NCBI RefSeq assembly: GCF_002891535.1
Contig: NZ_PDZR01000001.1
Span: 1-64,000, forward strand
Length of the DNA: 64,000 nucleotides
Reading direction: 5' to 3'
Origin: Methylocella silvestris
Lineage (GTDB): Bacteria; Pseudomonadota; Alphaproteobacteria; Rhizobiales; Beijerinckiaceae
A model generated the notes under the pieces. It worked only from the letters and a program-made list of their open reading frames with translations, had not been told where the DNA came from and ran no database searches. Shown here in pieces: positions 16,704 to 24,868 of the stretch; within the stretch, counting starts at the first letter, position 1, and the number at the start of each line of letters is the position of its first letter. The translations under genes and the position numbers were made by a program.

Positions 16704-16975
16704 TGGCAGCGTTTCGGCGGTCTTCTTGATTGGCTGCGTCAGGTCGGCGTGGCCGCCCCACTTCGCATTTAGACGTAAAGCGCCTGATCAAACGCGTAGC
16801 GCCGAACGGGCCCGCCTGATCGGCGCCTTCCAATCCGATCGAACTGCGTCGACGAGCTCCCGCTTGCGAGCAGGCTTAGCGGCTTTTTGAGAGAGGATCC
16901 GCTTCAGCTAGGCGTTCTCTTCCTCGAGTTGCCGCAGTCACCGCGCCGGCAAACCCCTGCCATACAAATAGCCTG
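16704..16975 (-). pseudogene. Decayed IS3-type transposase fragment, opposite orientation
   Basis: On the minus strand a frame broken by several stops reads LRQLEEENA*LKRILSQKAA, then KPARKRELVDAVRSDWKAPI, RRARSALRV* and DLTQPIKKTAET. These match, in order, the leucine-zipper end of OrfA and the start of OrfB in IS3/IS407-group elements. At least four stop codons show that it is inactive. With the plus-strand OrfA fragment it marks old insertion and rearrangement at the end of the sulfonate island. Confidence 0.65.
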
Positions 16976-17331
16976 CCGCCTTGCGGGCTTTTCTGCGGAA
17001 GCGCTCCTTCGCGCTCCGCGATCTTATCGGCGGCGCATGGATTTTCCTATCAGCGCGATACCCTCCCCCTTCGCCTGGAAGCCTTTGGGAATCGGATTTA
17101 GTACTGCTCCAATAGCGGCGCGGCAGCTAAAACTGAGACGCCGGCCGCGCGATCAGCCCGTTGAAACAATTGAAACGAATCTCGTGCGGCGCCGACATCG
17201 CCTTGAAACAACTTGCCACCACATTGCGCATGCTCGCCGTCGGGGAGTTCGGCAGGGCGCGCGCAATAAAAGTTTGCGCGGAAGCTAAGCCGACGATTGA
17301 TCAGTTATATGCAAAAGGGGGGAACCACCCA
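16976..17331. other. Intergenic region, no gene seen
   Basis: About 355 bases between the transposase remnants and the first secreted protein. Nothing coding is convincing. An AAGGGGGGAA ribosome binding site sits at its right end for the next gene. Confidence 0.4.
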
Positions 17332-17742
17332 ATGAGAAATGCCATCGCTCTTGCCTTCGCTTCGGCAATCGCTCTCGTTTCAGTCAATGCATCGGCGGCG
17401 ACCTGGCCGACGTCTGTCGTCGGCGTGTGGCACGGCTACGCCAATACAAGCGACGTTGTATTCACGCTCATTACCCAGAAGCCGACTGGCAAATGCCCTA
17501 TCGTCTTTGGCGCGTTGACCGACAATACCTACAAGACAACCGGAACGCTCACTGGATTCTATTGCCCCGGAAGCGGACGGATTGTCCTTCTTCGCAAGGA
17601 TGGCGCGGGACATGTTTTCCAGTCATTCCGGGGAAATCTTGGCCAGAGTTCGGGGAATATGACCACGCTTCTTACAGGGCGTTTCGTGAACTATGGACAG
17701 CAGGCCGCATTTGTCGAATGGCCCTTCTCGGTCGAAAAATAG
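17332..17742 (+). CDS. Small secreted protein, tandem paralogue 1
   Basis: The 136-residue product starts at an ATG preceded by AGGGGGGAA. It has a Sec signal peptide (MRNAIALAFASAIALVSVNASA) with likely cleavage near residue 22-23. The mature part carries two cysteines (GKCPIVFG and GFYCPGSG) and the pattern YCP-x-IVLLRKDG and LLTGRF. The next gene encodes a protein with the same signal-peptide/two-Cys/FLR-x-D/F-x-G-x-F layout, so the two are diverged tandem duplicates. No named domain is recognised; a small beta-sandwich or lipocalin-like periplasmic protein is a guess from the alternating hydrophobic pattern. Confidence 0.72.
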   Translation: MRNAIALAFASAIALVSVNASAATWPTSVVGVWHGYANTSDVVFTLITQKPTGKCPIVFGALTDNTYKTTGTLTGFYCPGSGRIVLLRKDGAGHVFQSFRGNLGQSSGNMTTLLTGRFVNYGQQAAFVEWPFSVEK

Positions 17743-17819
17743 ACTTGGACATTTTTTCGCACGACGCAAATTAACACCAAAACGTCATTTCACCCTTCAC
17801 AAGCAGCAAGGCCTTTCTC

Positions 17820-18257
17820 ATGAATAAAATCGCACGTTATCTCGTCTCCGCGGTCGGACTGATCTCCATCGCGTCGTTCAACATTGGGCCGGCTGCAGCC
17901 GACGTATGGCCCGTTTCCACCAAATATTGGACCTATGTAAAGATTCGCGCCAATAATTCGTCGTTGATTCTTCAAATTCATGCGCTGGACGACGCCACCG
18001 GCTGCGTTCGCATCGCCGGGTTTTTGTATCCGACCGTGGGCGCCAATCAATATAATGATGACAAGGTGACGGGATCCTATTGCCCTTTCAACGCGCAACT
18101 CAGCTTTCTTCGCAACGATCCGAAGAACACCGTCACAAATCAAGTATTCGATGGCGTCTTCACCGGCACCGGCCTTTTCACCGGCACGTTCGCAACTTTC
18201 GGGGGCGGCGACGACTCCGGCGAATTCCCGGTCTCCGGCAAGATCGACCATTATTGA
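17820..18257 (+). CDS. Small secreted protein, tandem paralogue 2
   Basis: The 145-residue product has an N-terminal signal peptide (MNKIARYLVSAVGLISIASF, cleavage near PAAA-DVWP). Mature features shared with the preceding protein are WP-x-S near the start, TGCVRIAGFL, TGSYCPFNAQLSFLRND and GLFTGTFATF. The two Cys residues occupy equivalent places, suggesting a conserved disulfide. The genes are 77 bases apart and probably co-transcribed. Function unknown. Confidence 0.72.
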   Translation: MNKIARYLVSAVGLISIASFNIGPAAADVWPVSTKYWTYVKIRANNSSLILQIHALDDATGCVRIAGFLYPTVGANQYNDDKVTGSYCPFNAQLSFLRNDPKNTVTNQVFDGVFTGTGLFTGTFATFGGGDDSGEFPVSGKIDHY

Positions 18258-18511
18258 GAGGGAGCAGATTGCATATGAGATCGCGGCGCTCCCGGATCAT
18301 CCGCCCATCCTGGAGCGTCGCCGACAGACAAGCCCTGAGCAATGGACCGAATATGTCGGAACATTTGGGGCGTAAATCCGGTCAGCTCCGCCTAAGCTTG
18401 GCGTTTCCAACCTTTCGCTTTTGCTTTATAGGTATTTTCCGTTCTCGAACTTGGTGATTGCCGCATCGGTCCGCGCGATGACGTAAGGCGACGTGCGGGT
18501 GATGTGAAGAC

Positions 18512-19456
18512 ATGAGCGACAAGTCTAGGGCGCATATTCTCATCGTCGATGACGAGGCAGGGGTCCGCGATATGATTGCGGAATATCTTGCGCGGCATGG
18601 GTTCAGCGTGGCTTTGGCCGAGGGCGGCGACGCCATGCGTCGCGGCATTTCTGCGCGGGCCGTCGACCTTGTCATTCTCGATCTGAACATGCCCGGCGAA
18701 GACGGATTGACCCTCATGCGCCAGTTGCGCGCCACAAGCGATGTCGGAATCATCATGCTGACCGGGATCGCCGACCCGGTAGACAGGATCGTCGGACTGG
18801 AAGTCGGCGCCGACGACTATATGTCGAAGCCTTTCAACCTGCGCGAACTTGTAGCGCGTATCCACACAGTGTTGCGGCGCAAGAACAACAGCGGCGCGCA
18901 GCCGGACGATCCGGGCGGCCGCTCCCGGCAACGTCCGATGACGCGAAAGATCGCGGCGATCATGGCTGCCGACGTCTTTGCCTACTCGCGGCACATCGCC
19001 GAAAACGAAGAGGAAACACTGAGCATCCTGGCGACGAGCCGCAAGATTTTTGACGAACTGATCGATCGTCACGGCGGGCGGATCTTCAATACTGCGGGGG
19101 ATTCCGTTATGACGGAGTTCGGTTCCGCCGTTGACGCCATGCGCGCCGCAGTCGACATTCAGGAGGCGCTGCGCTCACGCAATCTTGCTCATCTACCAGG
19201 GCGTTGTTTACAATTTCGCATTGGCATCACTGTCGCTGACGTTGTCGAGCATGAGGGGGATCTTCTTGGCGACGGCGTCAATCTGGCCGCGAGACTGGAA
19301 GGTTTGGCGGACCCCGGCGGCATCTGCATTTCGCGATGGGTGCATGACGCGGTCGTCAACAAAGTATCGGTGGCGTTTCGCGACATCGGCGAACGGGAGG
19401 TGAAGAATATCCCGACGCCGGTCCATGCCTACATTGTTGACTGGTCAGATCTCTGA
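18512..19456 (+). CDS. Response-regulator receiver fused to a class III adenylate/guanylate cyclase
   Basis: The 314-residue protein has a receiver domain (residues 6-122; acidic pair in VDDEAG, phospho-acceptor Asp57 in VILDLNMPGEDG, Lys in MSKPFNL) followed by a class III nucleotide cyclase domain from about residue 144. The cyclase has two candidate metal Asps, Asp154 (MAADVFAYSR) and Asp197 (NTAGDSVMTEF), and LLGDGVNLAARLEG. It should make a cyclic nucleotide in response to phosphorylation, without a DNA-binding output. The receiver is very like that of the OmpR-type regulator 120 bases downstream, suggesting a shared or duplicated kinase partner. A Crp-family protein is encoded at 30187. 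Confidence 0.88.
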   Translation: MSDKSRAHILIVDDEAGVRDMIAEYLARHGFSVALAEGGDAMRRGISARAVDLVILDLNMPGEDGLTLMRQLRATSDVGIIMLTGIADPVDRIVGLEVGADDYMSKPFNLRELVARIHTVLRRKNNSGAQPDDPGGRSRQRPMTRKIAAIMAADVFAYSRHIAENEEETLSILATSRKIFDELIDRHGGRIFNTAGDSVMTEFGSAVDAMRAAVDIQEALRSRNLAHLPGRCLQFRIGITVADVVEHEGDLLGDGVNLAARLEGLADPGGICISRWVHDAVVNKVSVAFRDIGEREVKNIPTPVHAYIVDWSDL

Positions 19457-19580
19457 TCGTAGGTTAAAATTGCCGTTGTCTATGACAAATTGCGCGCCTA
19501 CAAAATGTTTTGCGATCCGCCGGGAGCCTGCCGGTTTCGTGAATTGAGCGATAAACGAGTTTTCAGGAGTTCCGACAAGC

Positions 19581-20294
19581 ATGGACCGGCTCCCCGCCAT
19601 CATAATAGTGGACGACGAGCAGGAAATTCGGGACATGATCGCTGAGTATCTTGGACGACACGGGTTTGCCCCTCGCACGGCGGCAGGCGGCGCTGATCTT
19701 GACGCCCTGCTGGCGGAAGGACCGTGCGATCTCATTGCGCTCGACGTCAATATGCCCGGCGAAGACGGTTTCTCCATCGCCCGCCGGGTCCGCGCCGCCG
19801 GCGACACGCCGATTTTGATGGTCACCGCCGCAAGTGAGGTGATTGACCGCGTCGTAGGACTTGAGATCGGCGCGGACGACTACATTACAAAACCCTTTGA
19901 CCTGCGCGAGCTGCGCGCGCGAATAAGAAGCATCCTGCGCCGCGCCGCTTCGTCTGCCCCGGAGCCTTCGCCCGAGCCAGACAGATTTGTGCAATTTGGC
20001 GTGTGGACGCTCGATCTTCTGGCCCGTAAGCTTACTCATGAGGATGGAACGCCTGCAGGCCTGACTGCGATGGAGTTTGATCTGCTGCGCGCGTTCGCCA
20101 CAAATCCCAACCGCGTGTTGTCGCGTGACCGGTTGCTCGATCTGGCGCATAATCGCAACTATGAGGCATTCGACCGCAGCATCGATATCCGCGTCACGCG
20201 GTTGCGGCGCAAGATTGAAGTCGACCCGGCAAAGCCCTCGATCATCAAGACTGTTCACGGGGTTGGCTATATTTTTGTTCGCGGGCGCACATGA
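19581..20294 (+). CDS. OmpR-family response regulator
   Basis: The 237-residue protein has a receiver domain (acidic pair in VDDEQE, Asp55 in LIALDVNMPGEDG, Lys in YITKPFDL) and a C-terminal winged helix (LTAMEFDLLRAFATNPNRVLS, DIRVTRLRRKIE, IKTVHGVGYIF). It overlaps the following hybrid kinase by four bases (ATGA), so the two are a coupled cognate pair. Its receiver shares IRDMIAEYLGRHGF with the upstream cyclase-fused receiver. Target genes are unknown. Confidence 0.93.
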   Translation: MDRLPAIIIVDDEQEIRDMIAEYLGRHGFAPRTAAGGADLDALLAEGPCDLIALDVNMPGEDGFSIARRVRAAGDTPILMVTAASEVIDRVVGLEIGADDYITKPFDLRELRARIRSILRRAASSAPEPSPEPDRFVQFGVWTLDLLARKLTHEDGTPAGLTAMEFDLLRAFATNPNRVLSRDRLLDLAHNRNYEAFDRSIDIRVTRLRRKIEVDPAKPSIIKTVHGVGYIFVRGRT

Positions 20295-22258
20295 CGACAC
20301 CAGTCGAGCCGGATCGACGATTGATCGAGGCGCAGCTCTGGCAGGCGCTCGATAGCATCCCCGCGCGGATTGCGCTGATCGACCTTGGCGGCCGCTACCG
20401 TTTTGCCAATCAAGCCTACTGCGCCTTTGTTGGCCGGCCTCTCGCCGATATCGTCGGACGCCTGGCAAGCTCGGTGGCCGGCGTCGCTGCTAAGGACGAT
20501 GAGTCCGCCGATGGCGTCGATCAATCTATTGTGGAGCGGATATTGGCAGGCGCCAGCGTAAATACGACATGCTGGCGGACATATGCGGATGGACAGCGCT
20601 ACGAACAGAGGATCTATTCCCCCTGCCGCGACGCCCATGGATCAATCGAGGGATATTTTGATTTCGCGCGCGACCTGACCCATCTGAAACAGAGTGAGGC
20701 GCGGTTGGCGGAGCAGCTTGAGGCCCTGCAGGCAAGCGAGGCGCGCAACGCCGCCATCACTGCATCTGCTCTCGACTGCATTGTGGCGATCAACGAAGTG
20801 GGTCTGGTCGTGGAATTCAATCCCGCCGCGGAGCGGACCTTTGGCTATCGCCGGGAAGACGCCATCGGCCGATCGATCGGCGAACTGATCGTACCGCACG
20901 CCTTGCGCAAACGGCATAGCGACGGGCTCGCTCGCTATCTGCAGACGGGCGCCACGACAATGCTGGGTCAGCGACTCGAGATCGAGGCCATGCGGGCCGA
21001 CGGCTCGACCTTCCCCATCGAGCTTGCCATCTGCGAAGTGCGGCTTCCCGGCCGGCGTCTGTTCACAGCCTATCTGCGGGACCTCTCTGCTGCGCGCGAA
21101 GCCCAACAGCAGATCGCGGCGCAGCGCGAAGCTCTCTATCAAAGCGAGAAGATGGCGGCCTTTGGTTCACTGCTCGCCGGCGTTGCGCATGAGCTCAACA
21201 ATCCGTTGTCGATCGTCATTGGCAATGCTCTGATGTTGGCCGAGGAGGCGGAGGAATGCTCGCCCGAGCTGGCCGTGCGCGCGAATCTGATCCAGGCTGC
21301 GGCCGATCGATGTGGGCGCATCACGCACAGTTTTCTGGCGATGGCGCGTCAGCACAAGACGCTTCCCTCATTGACCAGCGTCGAAACCATCGTCGACGAC
21401 GCATTGCAGCTCTTGAGCTATGGTCTTCATTCCAGCGGCGTCAAGATCGAACGTGCTATTCCGGACGGGCTGCCGTCTACATTGTGCGACGCCAGCCAGA
21501 TCAGTCAGGTCCTGACCAACCTCTTGGTCAACGCGCGCCAGGCGCTCGAGGGACAGGCCCCCCCACGTCTGGTGCGCATTGAGGCCGTCGCAGCCGCCGA
21601 CGCAATCGAGATAAGTATTTCCGACAACGGACCTGGCATACCGCAGGCGCTCCGCTCACGCATCTTCGATCCTTTCTTTACGACCAAGCCCGTGGGCGCG
21701 GGCACGGGCATCGGGCTGTCAGTGTCTCGAGGCATCGTGGAGGCGCATGGCGGCTCCTTGAGCCTCGCCGAGTCGGATCCGGAAAACCACGGAGCACGGT
21801 TCCTCGTTCGGCTTCCGATCGCATTGGATGTCGGCTCGAAGGCTGCCACCGGGGCTCGGCCAGCGACGCAAAAAGGTCTGAAGCGGCCGATGCGCAGCGC
21901 GCTGATCGTAGACGATGAGCCCGAGATCGGATCGCTTCTTTCGCAGATTTTGGCCGCTGAAGGATTTGAGTGCGATATCGCGCTTAACGGCGTGGAAGCT
22001 CAGGATCGGCTACGCGTTGGCGATTATGACCTGATCGTTTGTGATATCCGCATGCCCGGCATCGACGGGCCGGGATTCTTTGCCTGGATGAAGGAACACA
22101 AACAACATCTTTGCGCGCGGACGGCATTCGTCACAGGTGACACTTTGGGTGAGGCCGCAGGGCGGTTTCTGGCCGATTGCGGACGTCCGGTGATCGAGAA
22201 GCCCTTCAGCCCATTCGAAATAAGACAGCTGATCGCCGAACTCGGCTGCGTTCCCTAG
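20291..22258 (+). CDS. Hybrid sensor histidine kinase (PAS-PAS-HisKA-HATPase-REC)
   Basis: The 655-residue protein has no clear membrane segment and so looks cytoplasmic. Two PAS domains (about 12-125 and 145-270), then a dimerisation domain with His300 in LLAGVAHELNNPLS, an ATPase domain with the N-box near TNLLVNARQAL and G-boxes DNGPGIP and GAGTGIGLSVSRG, and a C-terminal receiver with Asp585 (LIVCDIRMPG) and Lys in IEKPFSP. The start overlaps the OmpR gene. The internal receiver may act as a phosphate sink or relay; it could also modulate the cyclase-fused receiver upstream. The signal is unknown. Confidence 0.93.
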   Translation: MTTPVEPDRRLIEAQLWQALDSIPARIALIDLGGRYRFANQAYCAFVGRPLADIVGRLASSVAGVAAKDDESADGVDQSIVERILAGASVNTTCWRTYADGQRYEQRIYSPCRDAHGSIEGYFDFARDLTHLKQSEARLAEQLEALQASEARNAAITASALDCIVAINEVGLVVEFNPAAERTFGYRREDAIGRSIGELIVPHALRKRHSDGLARYLQTGATTMLGQRLEIEAMRADGSTFPIELAICEVRLPGRRLFTAYLRDLSAAREAQQQIAAQREALYQSEKMAAFGSLLAGVAHELNNPLSIVIGNALMLAEEAEECSPELAVRANLIQAAADRCGRITHSFLAMARQHKTLPSLTSVETIVDDALQLLSYGLHSSGVKIERAIPDGLPSTLCDASQISQVLTNLLVNARQALEGQAPPRLVRIEAVAAADAIEISISDNGPGIPQALRSRIFDPFFTTKPVGAGTGIGLSVSRGIVEAHGGSLSLAESDPENHGARFLVRLPIALDVGSKAATGARPATQKGLKRPMRSALIVDDEPEIGSLLSQILAAEGFECDIALNGVEAQDRLRVGDYDLIVCDIRMPGIDGPGFFAWMKEHKQHLCARTAFVTGDTLGEAAGRFLADCGRPVIEKPFSPFEIRQLIAELGCVP

Positions 22259-22347
22259 ATCGAAGGCGCCGCCCAGGGATCAACAAGTTCGCCTGCGCGC
22301 AATTGATGGCGCGCCACGCTTCGACCTGCGGGGGCGGCGTTGAATAG

Positions 22348-22533
22348 GCCGTCAGCGACAATTGGTCCGTGAAGGCAGAGTACCGCTACACGAAATTCGG
22401 CTTCTTCAGGAATGGGCCGATTACCTATCCGACGATATTCCACAGTCATAGCTTGGCGTAGAACCAGCTTCAGGTCGGCTTCAGCTACAAATGGCCATCG
22501 CTCCCGCCCGCAGCCGTCGTGGCCAAATATTGA
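22348..22533 (+). pseudogene. C-terminal remnant of an outer-membrane beta-barrel protein
   Basis: One frame reads AVSDNWSVKAEYRYTKFGFF, an in-frame stop after SHSLA, then NQLQVGFSYKW. This is the typical end of opacity-type outer-membrane proteins of Rhizobiales (NWSVKAEYRYTDFG ... VQVGFSYKF). The rest of the gene is missing and stops interrupt it, so it is a relic. Confidence 0.6.
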
Positions 22534-22560
22534 ACGAAACTTCGGGACGAGCGCCGGAAC

Positions 22561-22914
22561 TCACTGATCGCTAAAAATCGTCAAAAGCACTTTGCCTTTG
22601 GCGCCGACGACGCACAAAAAATTCTGCGCCCGCCCGCCTGTCTTCTTCTCGATGCTGGCGTCGCCGATCACGATCGCCTTAACCTCAATATCTTCAATCT
22701 TGGAATTAACCTTGATCAACCTGATGCTGTCCAAATCGAGGCTTACGTCTTTCACCAGAGCCGACCTTTCCTTGAGGGCGATGAGGCCGCTCGCGCGGCA
22801 GGCGTCGATTTCTGGAGCTGGGGACGGCGCGGCGCCTGTCGCCGCCTCCTGAGCAAGGCTTGTTCCTCCTGCGACGAAAACGATAACCGCCGCCAGCGTT
22901 GAAATTGGTCTCAC
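22561..22914 (-). CDS. Small secreted protein of unknown function
   Basis: The 117-residue product has a signal peptide (MRPISTLAAVIVFVAGGTSLA, cleavage near AQEA). The mature part has two cysteines (DACRASGL and NFLCVVGAKG), alternating hydrophobic strands and no recognised domain. It is divergent from the marR gene by about 100 bases. Function unknown. Confidence 0.6.
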   Translation of the reverse strand: MRPISTLAAVIVFVAGGTSLAQEAATGAAPSPAPEIDACRASGLIALKERSALVKDVSLDLDSIRLIKVNSKIEDIEVKAIVIGDASIEKKTGGRAQNFLCVVGAKGKVLLTIFSDQ

Positions 22915-22998
22915 CTGGGTTCTCCCGATTTCTTCTCAAGGTTATGCTGCTCTAACGGGTCAGATCGAAATAGGTTCGACTTGCACAGGCGCTATAAA

Positions 22999-23013
22999 GG
23001 GTATATACCCGTA
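22999..23013. promoter_or_regulatory. Candidate MarR operator 1 (before marR)
   Basis: GGGTATATACCCGTA contains the perfect 12-base palindrome GGGTATATACCC and ends two bases before the marR ATG. Its reverse complement matches 13 of 15 positions of the site before the MFS gene. No separate ribosome binding site fits between it and the start, so the site may overlap the translation start region. Confidence 0.6.
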
Positions 23014-23015
23014 TC

Positions 23016-23414
23016 ATGGTTTCAGAATGTTATTGCACCTCTCTTCGCCGTGCTACCCGAAGGGTCGCCGCCCTTTATGATGCGGCGCTCGAGCCGGTCG
23101 GCGTGAACATCGCTCAATTCGCGCTTCTGCGCGCCGTCGCCCGCAGTGAGCCAGTCGATTTGACCGAGCTGGGGCGGCGCACGGAGCTCGACCGCTCGAC
23201 GATCGGTCGCAACGTGCGCGTGCTGGAGCGAATGGGGCTGATGACACTAGGGCGCGGCGAGGATCTGCGCGAGGCGAGCGTCTCGATAACGCAGCGTGGC
23301 CGCCAGGTGTTGGAGGAGGGCGCTCCGCTATGGGCCTGCGTGCAGCGGACACTCGAGGATCGTATCGGCGACGGCGCGGCGCGCGACCTGCGGTCTGTCC
23401 TGAACCATCTCTAA
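23016..23414 (+). CDS. MarR-family transcriptional regulator
   Basis: The 132-residue protein carries a MarR winged helix (LTELGRRTELDRSTIGRNVR, then VLERMGLMTLGRGED with a wing reaching SVSITQRGRQVLEEG). The N-terminus CYCTSLRRATRRVAALYD resembles a MarR subgroup with N-terminal cysteines, which might be redox-active. The palindrome immediately before its start suggests autorepression, and a second copy precedes the downstream MFS gene, so both are probably repressed together and released by the transporter substrate. Confidence 0.88.
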   Translation: MVSECYCTSLRRATRRVAALYDAALEPVGVNIAQFALLRAVARSEPVDLTELGRRTELDRSTIGRNVRVLERMGLMTLGRGEDLREASVSITQRGRQVLEEGAPLWACVQRTLEDRIGDGAARDLRSVLNHL

Positions 23415-23426
23415 TTTTTATCGTAT

Positions 23427-23441
23427 TACGGGTATCTGCCC
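23427..23441. promoter_or_regulatory. Candidate MarR operator 2 (before the MFS gene)
   Basis: TACGGGTATCTGCCC, with CGGG/CCCG arms at 23429-23442, lies 18 bases before the MFS start. It matches the reverse complement of operator 1 at 13 of 15 positions. Confidence 0.6.
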
Positions 23442-23459
23442 GCGGATGGAGGCTAAAGA

Positions 23460-24788
23460 ATGACGCTTGCAAATGAAACGCTTGCTCCGCCGCCCGCGCC
23501 AACATCGCCCCTGGCGGCGGCGCTCGCCCGGCGCGGCGTCCACTATGGCTGGGTCGTCGCCGCCGCGACCTTCCTGACGATGCTGGTGACCGCGGGCGCC
23601 GTCGGCGCGCCGGGCGTATTGATCGGACCGCTGCAAAAGGAGTTCGGCTGGGCGACCGCCGATATTTCCACGGCGCTCGCCGTCCGGCTCATGCTGTTCG
23701 GGCTTATGGGTCCCTTCGCCGCCGCCTTCATGAACCGTTTTGGGCTGCGCCGGGTCGCCGCGGCCGCGCTGACGCTGATTGCTCTTGGCGTTCTCGGCTC
23801 TTTCATGATGACGAAGCTTTGGCATCTTCTTTTGTTTTGGGGCGTGATGGTGGGCTTTGGCACAGGCCTCACCGCCATGGTGTTCGCCGCGACCGTGGCG
23901 ACCCGCTGGTTTTCGGCGCGCCGCGGGCTTGTGCTCGGATTGCTCACCGCCAGCGCCGCGACCGGGCAATTGGCGTTCCTGCCGCTGCTTGCCGAGCTCA
24001 CGGAAACGATCGGCTGGCGCGGCGCGCTCGTCTTCGTCCTTGCGGCGCTGCTGCTCGCGGCGCTCGCCGCGCTGACGCTGCTGCGCGACTGGCCGGCCGA
24101 CGTCGGCCTCGCTCCCTTCGGGGCGACCGCTATCGTCCCACCGCCCGCCGAGCCGGCAAGTCTTGGCGCCATGCTAGCCTCGCCCCTGCTCGTGCTCAGG
24201 GAAGCCGCGCGCTCGCACACATTCTGGGTGTTGTTCGGCGCTTTCTTCGTCTGCGGCGCCAGCACCAACGGCCTCGTCCAGACGCATTTTATCTCGCTCT
24301 GCGGCGACTATGGCATGGCGGCGGTGACGGCGGCGAGCGTGCTCGCGATGATCGGCGTATTCGATTTCGCCGGCACTGTCGGCTCGGGCTGGCTGTCCGA
24401 CCGCTACGACAGCCGCTGGCTGTTGTTCTGGTATTATGGGCTGCGCGGTCTTTCTCTGCTGTATCTGCCTTTTACCGATTTCACCTTTTACGGCCTCTCG
24501 CTGTTTGCCGTGTTCTATGGCCTTGACTGGGTCGCGACGGTGCCGCCGACGATCAAACTCGCGGCGGATCGCTTCGGCGACAAGGCCAACCTCGTCTTCG
24601 GCTGGATCTTCGCCGGCCATCAGCTCGGCGCGGCCTCCGCCGCCTATGGCGCGGGTTTCAGCCGCACCGCCTATGCGAGCTATCTGCCGGCGTTCTTTGT
24701 CGCCGGCGCGCTCTGCCTCATCGCCTCGGCTTTCGTGCTCACCCTGCGCGACGCCCGGCTGCCGATGCGCGCGCGAGCGGTAGCTTGA
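23460..24788 (+). CDS. MFS transporter, monocarboxylate/oxalate-formate-like
   Basis: The 442-residue carrier has two six-helix halves. The start HYGWVVAAATFLTMLVTAGA, then GVLIGPLQKEFGW, is typical of the MCT/OFA-like MFS group, as is WFSARRGLVLGLLTASAATGQL. The ATG follows GGAGG. It is 45 bases after marR and carries the second operator, so it is most likely controlled by that MarR. The substrate is probably a small carboxylate or drug-like acid; sequence does not decide. It ends at a strong hairpin shared with aceA. Confidence 0.88.
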   Translation: MTLANETLAPPPAPTSPLAAALARRGVHYGWVVAAATFLTMLVTAGAVGAPGVLIGPLQKEFGWATADISTALAVRLMLFGLMGPFAAAFMNRFGLRRVAAAALTLIALGVLGSFMMTKLWHLLLFWGVMVGFGTGLTAMVFAATVATRWFSARRGLVLGLLTASAATGQLAFLPLLAELTETIGWRGALVFVLAALLLAALAALTLLRDWPADVGLAPFGATAIVPPPAEPASLGAMLASPLLVLREAARSHTFWVLFGAFFVCGASTNGLVQTHFISLCGDYGMAAVTAASVLAMIGVFDFAGTVGSGWLSDRYDSRWLLFWYYGLRGLSLLYLPFTDFTFYGLSLFAVFYGLDWVATVPPTIKLAADRFGDKANLVFGWIFAGHQLGAASAAYGAGFSRTAYASYLPAFFVAGALCLIASAFVLTLRDARLPMRARAVA

Positions 24789-24806
24789 GGCGTTGGCCAC
24801 AGCAAT

Positions 24807-24835
24807 GCGGCCCGGAGTGTGAAACTCCGGGCCGC
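24807..24835. terminator. Bidirectional hairpin between the MFS gene and aceA
   Basis: A perfect 12-bp stem (GCGGCCCGGAGT / ACTCCGGGCCGC) with loop GTGAA lies between two convergent genes. On the plus strand it is followed by AAATCTTTCG, a weak T tract. It probably ends both transcripts. Confidence 0.7.
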
Positions 24836-24868
24836 AAATCTTTCGCCTAGATTTAAAAAGCCGGCTTG

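Noticed and set aside
18258-18375. Frame ending EREQIAYEIAALPDHPPILE after the second secreted protein
   Set aside because: The upstream part of this frame lies within the secreted-protein gene in another frame and no start or family is visible, so chance is more likely than a gene fragment.
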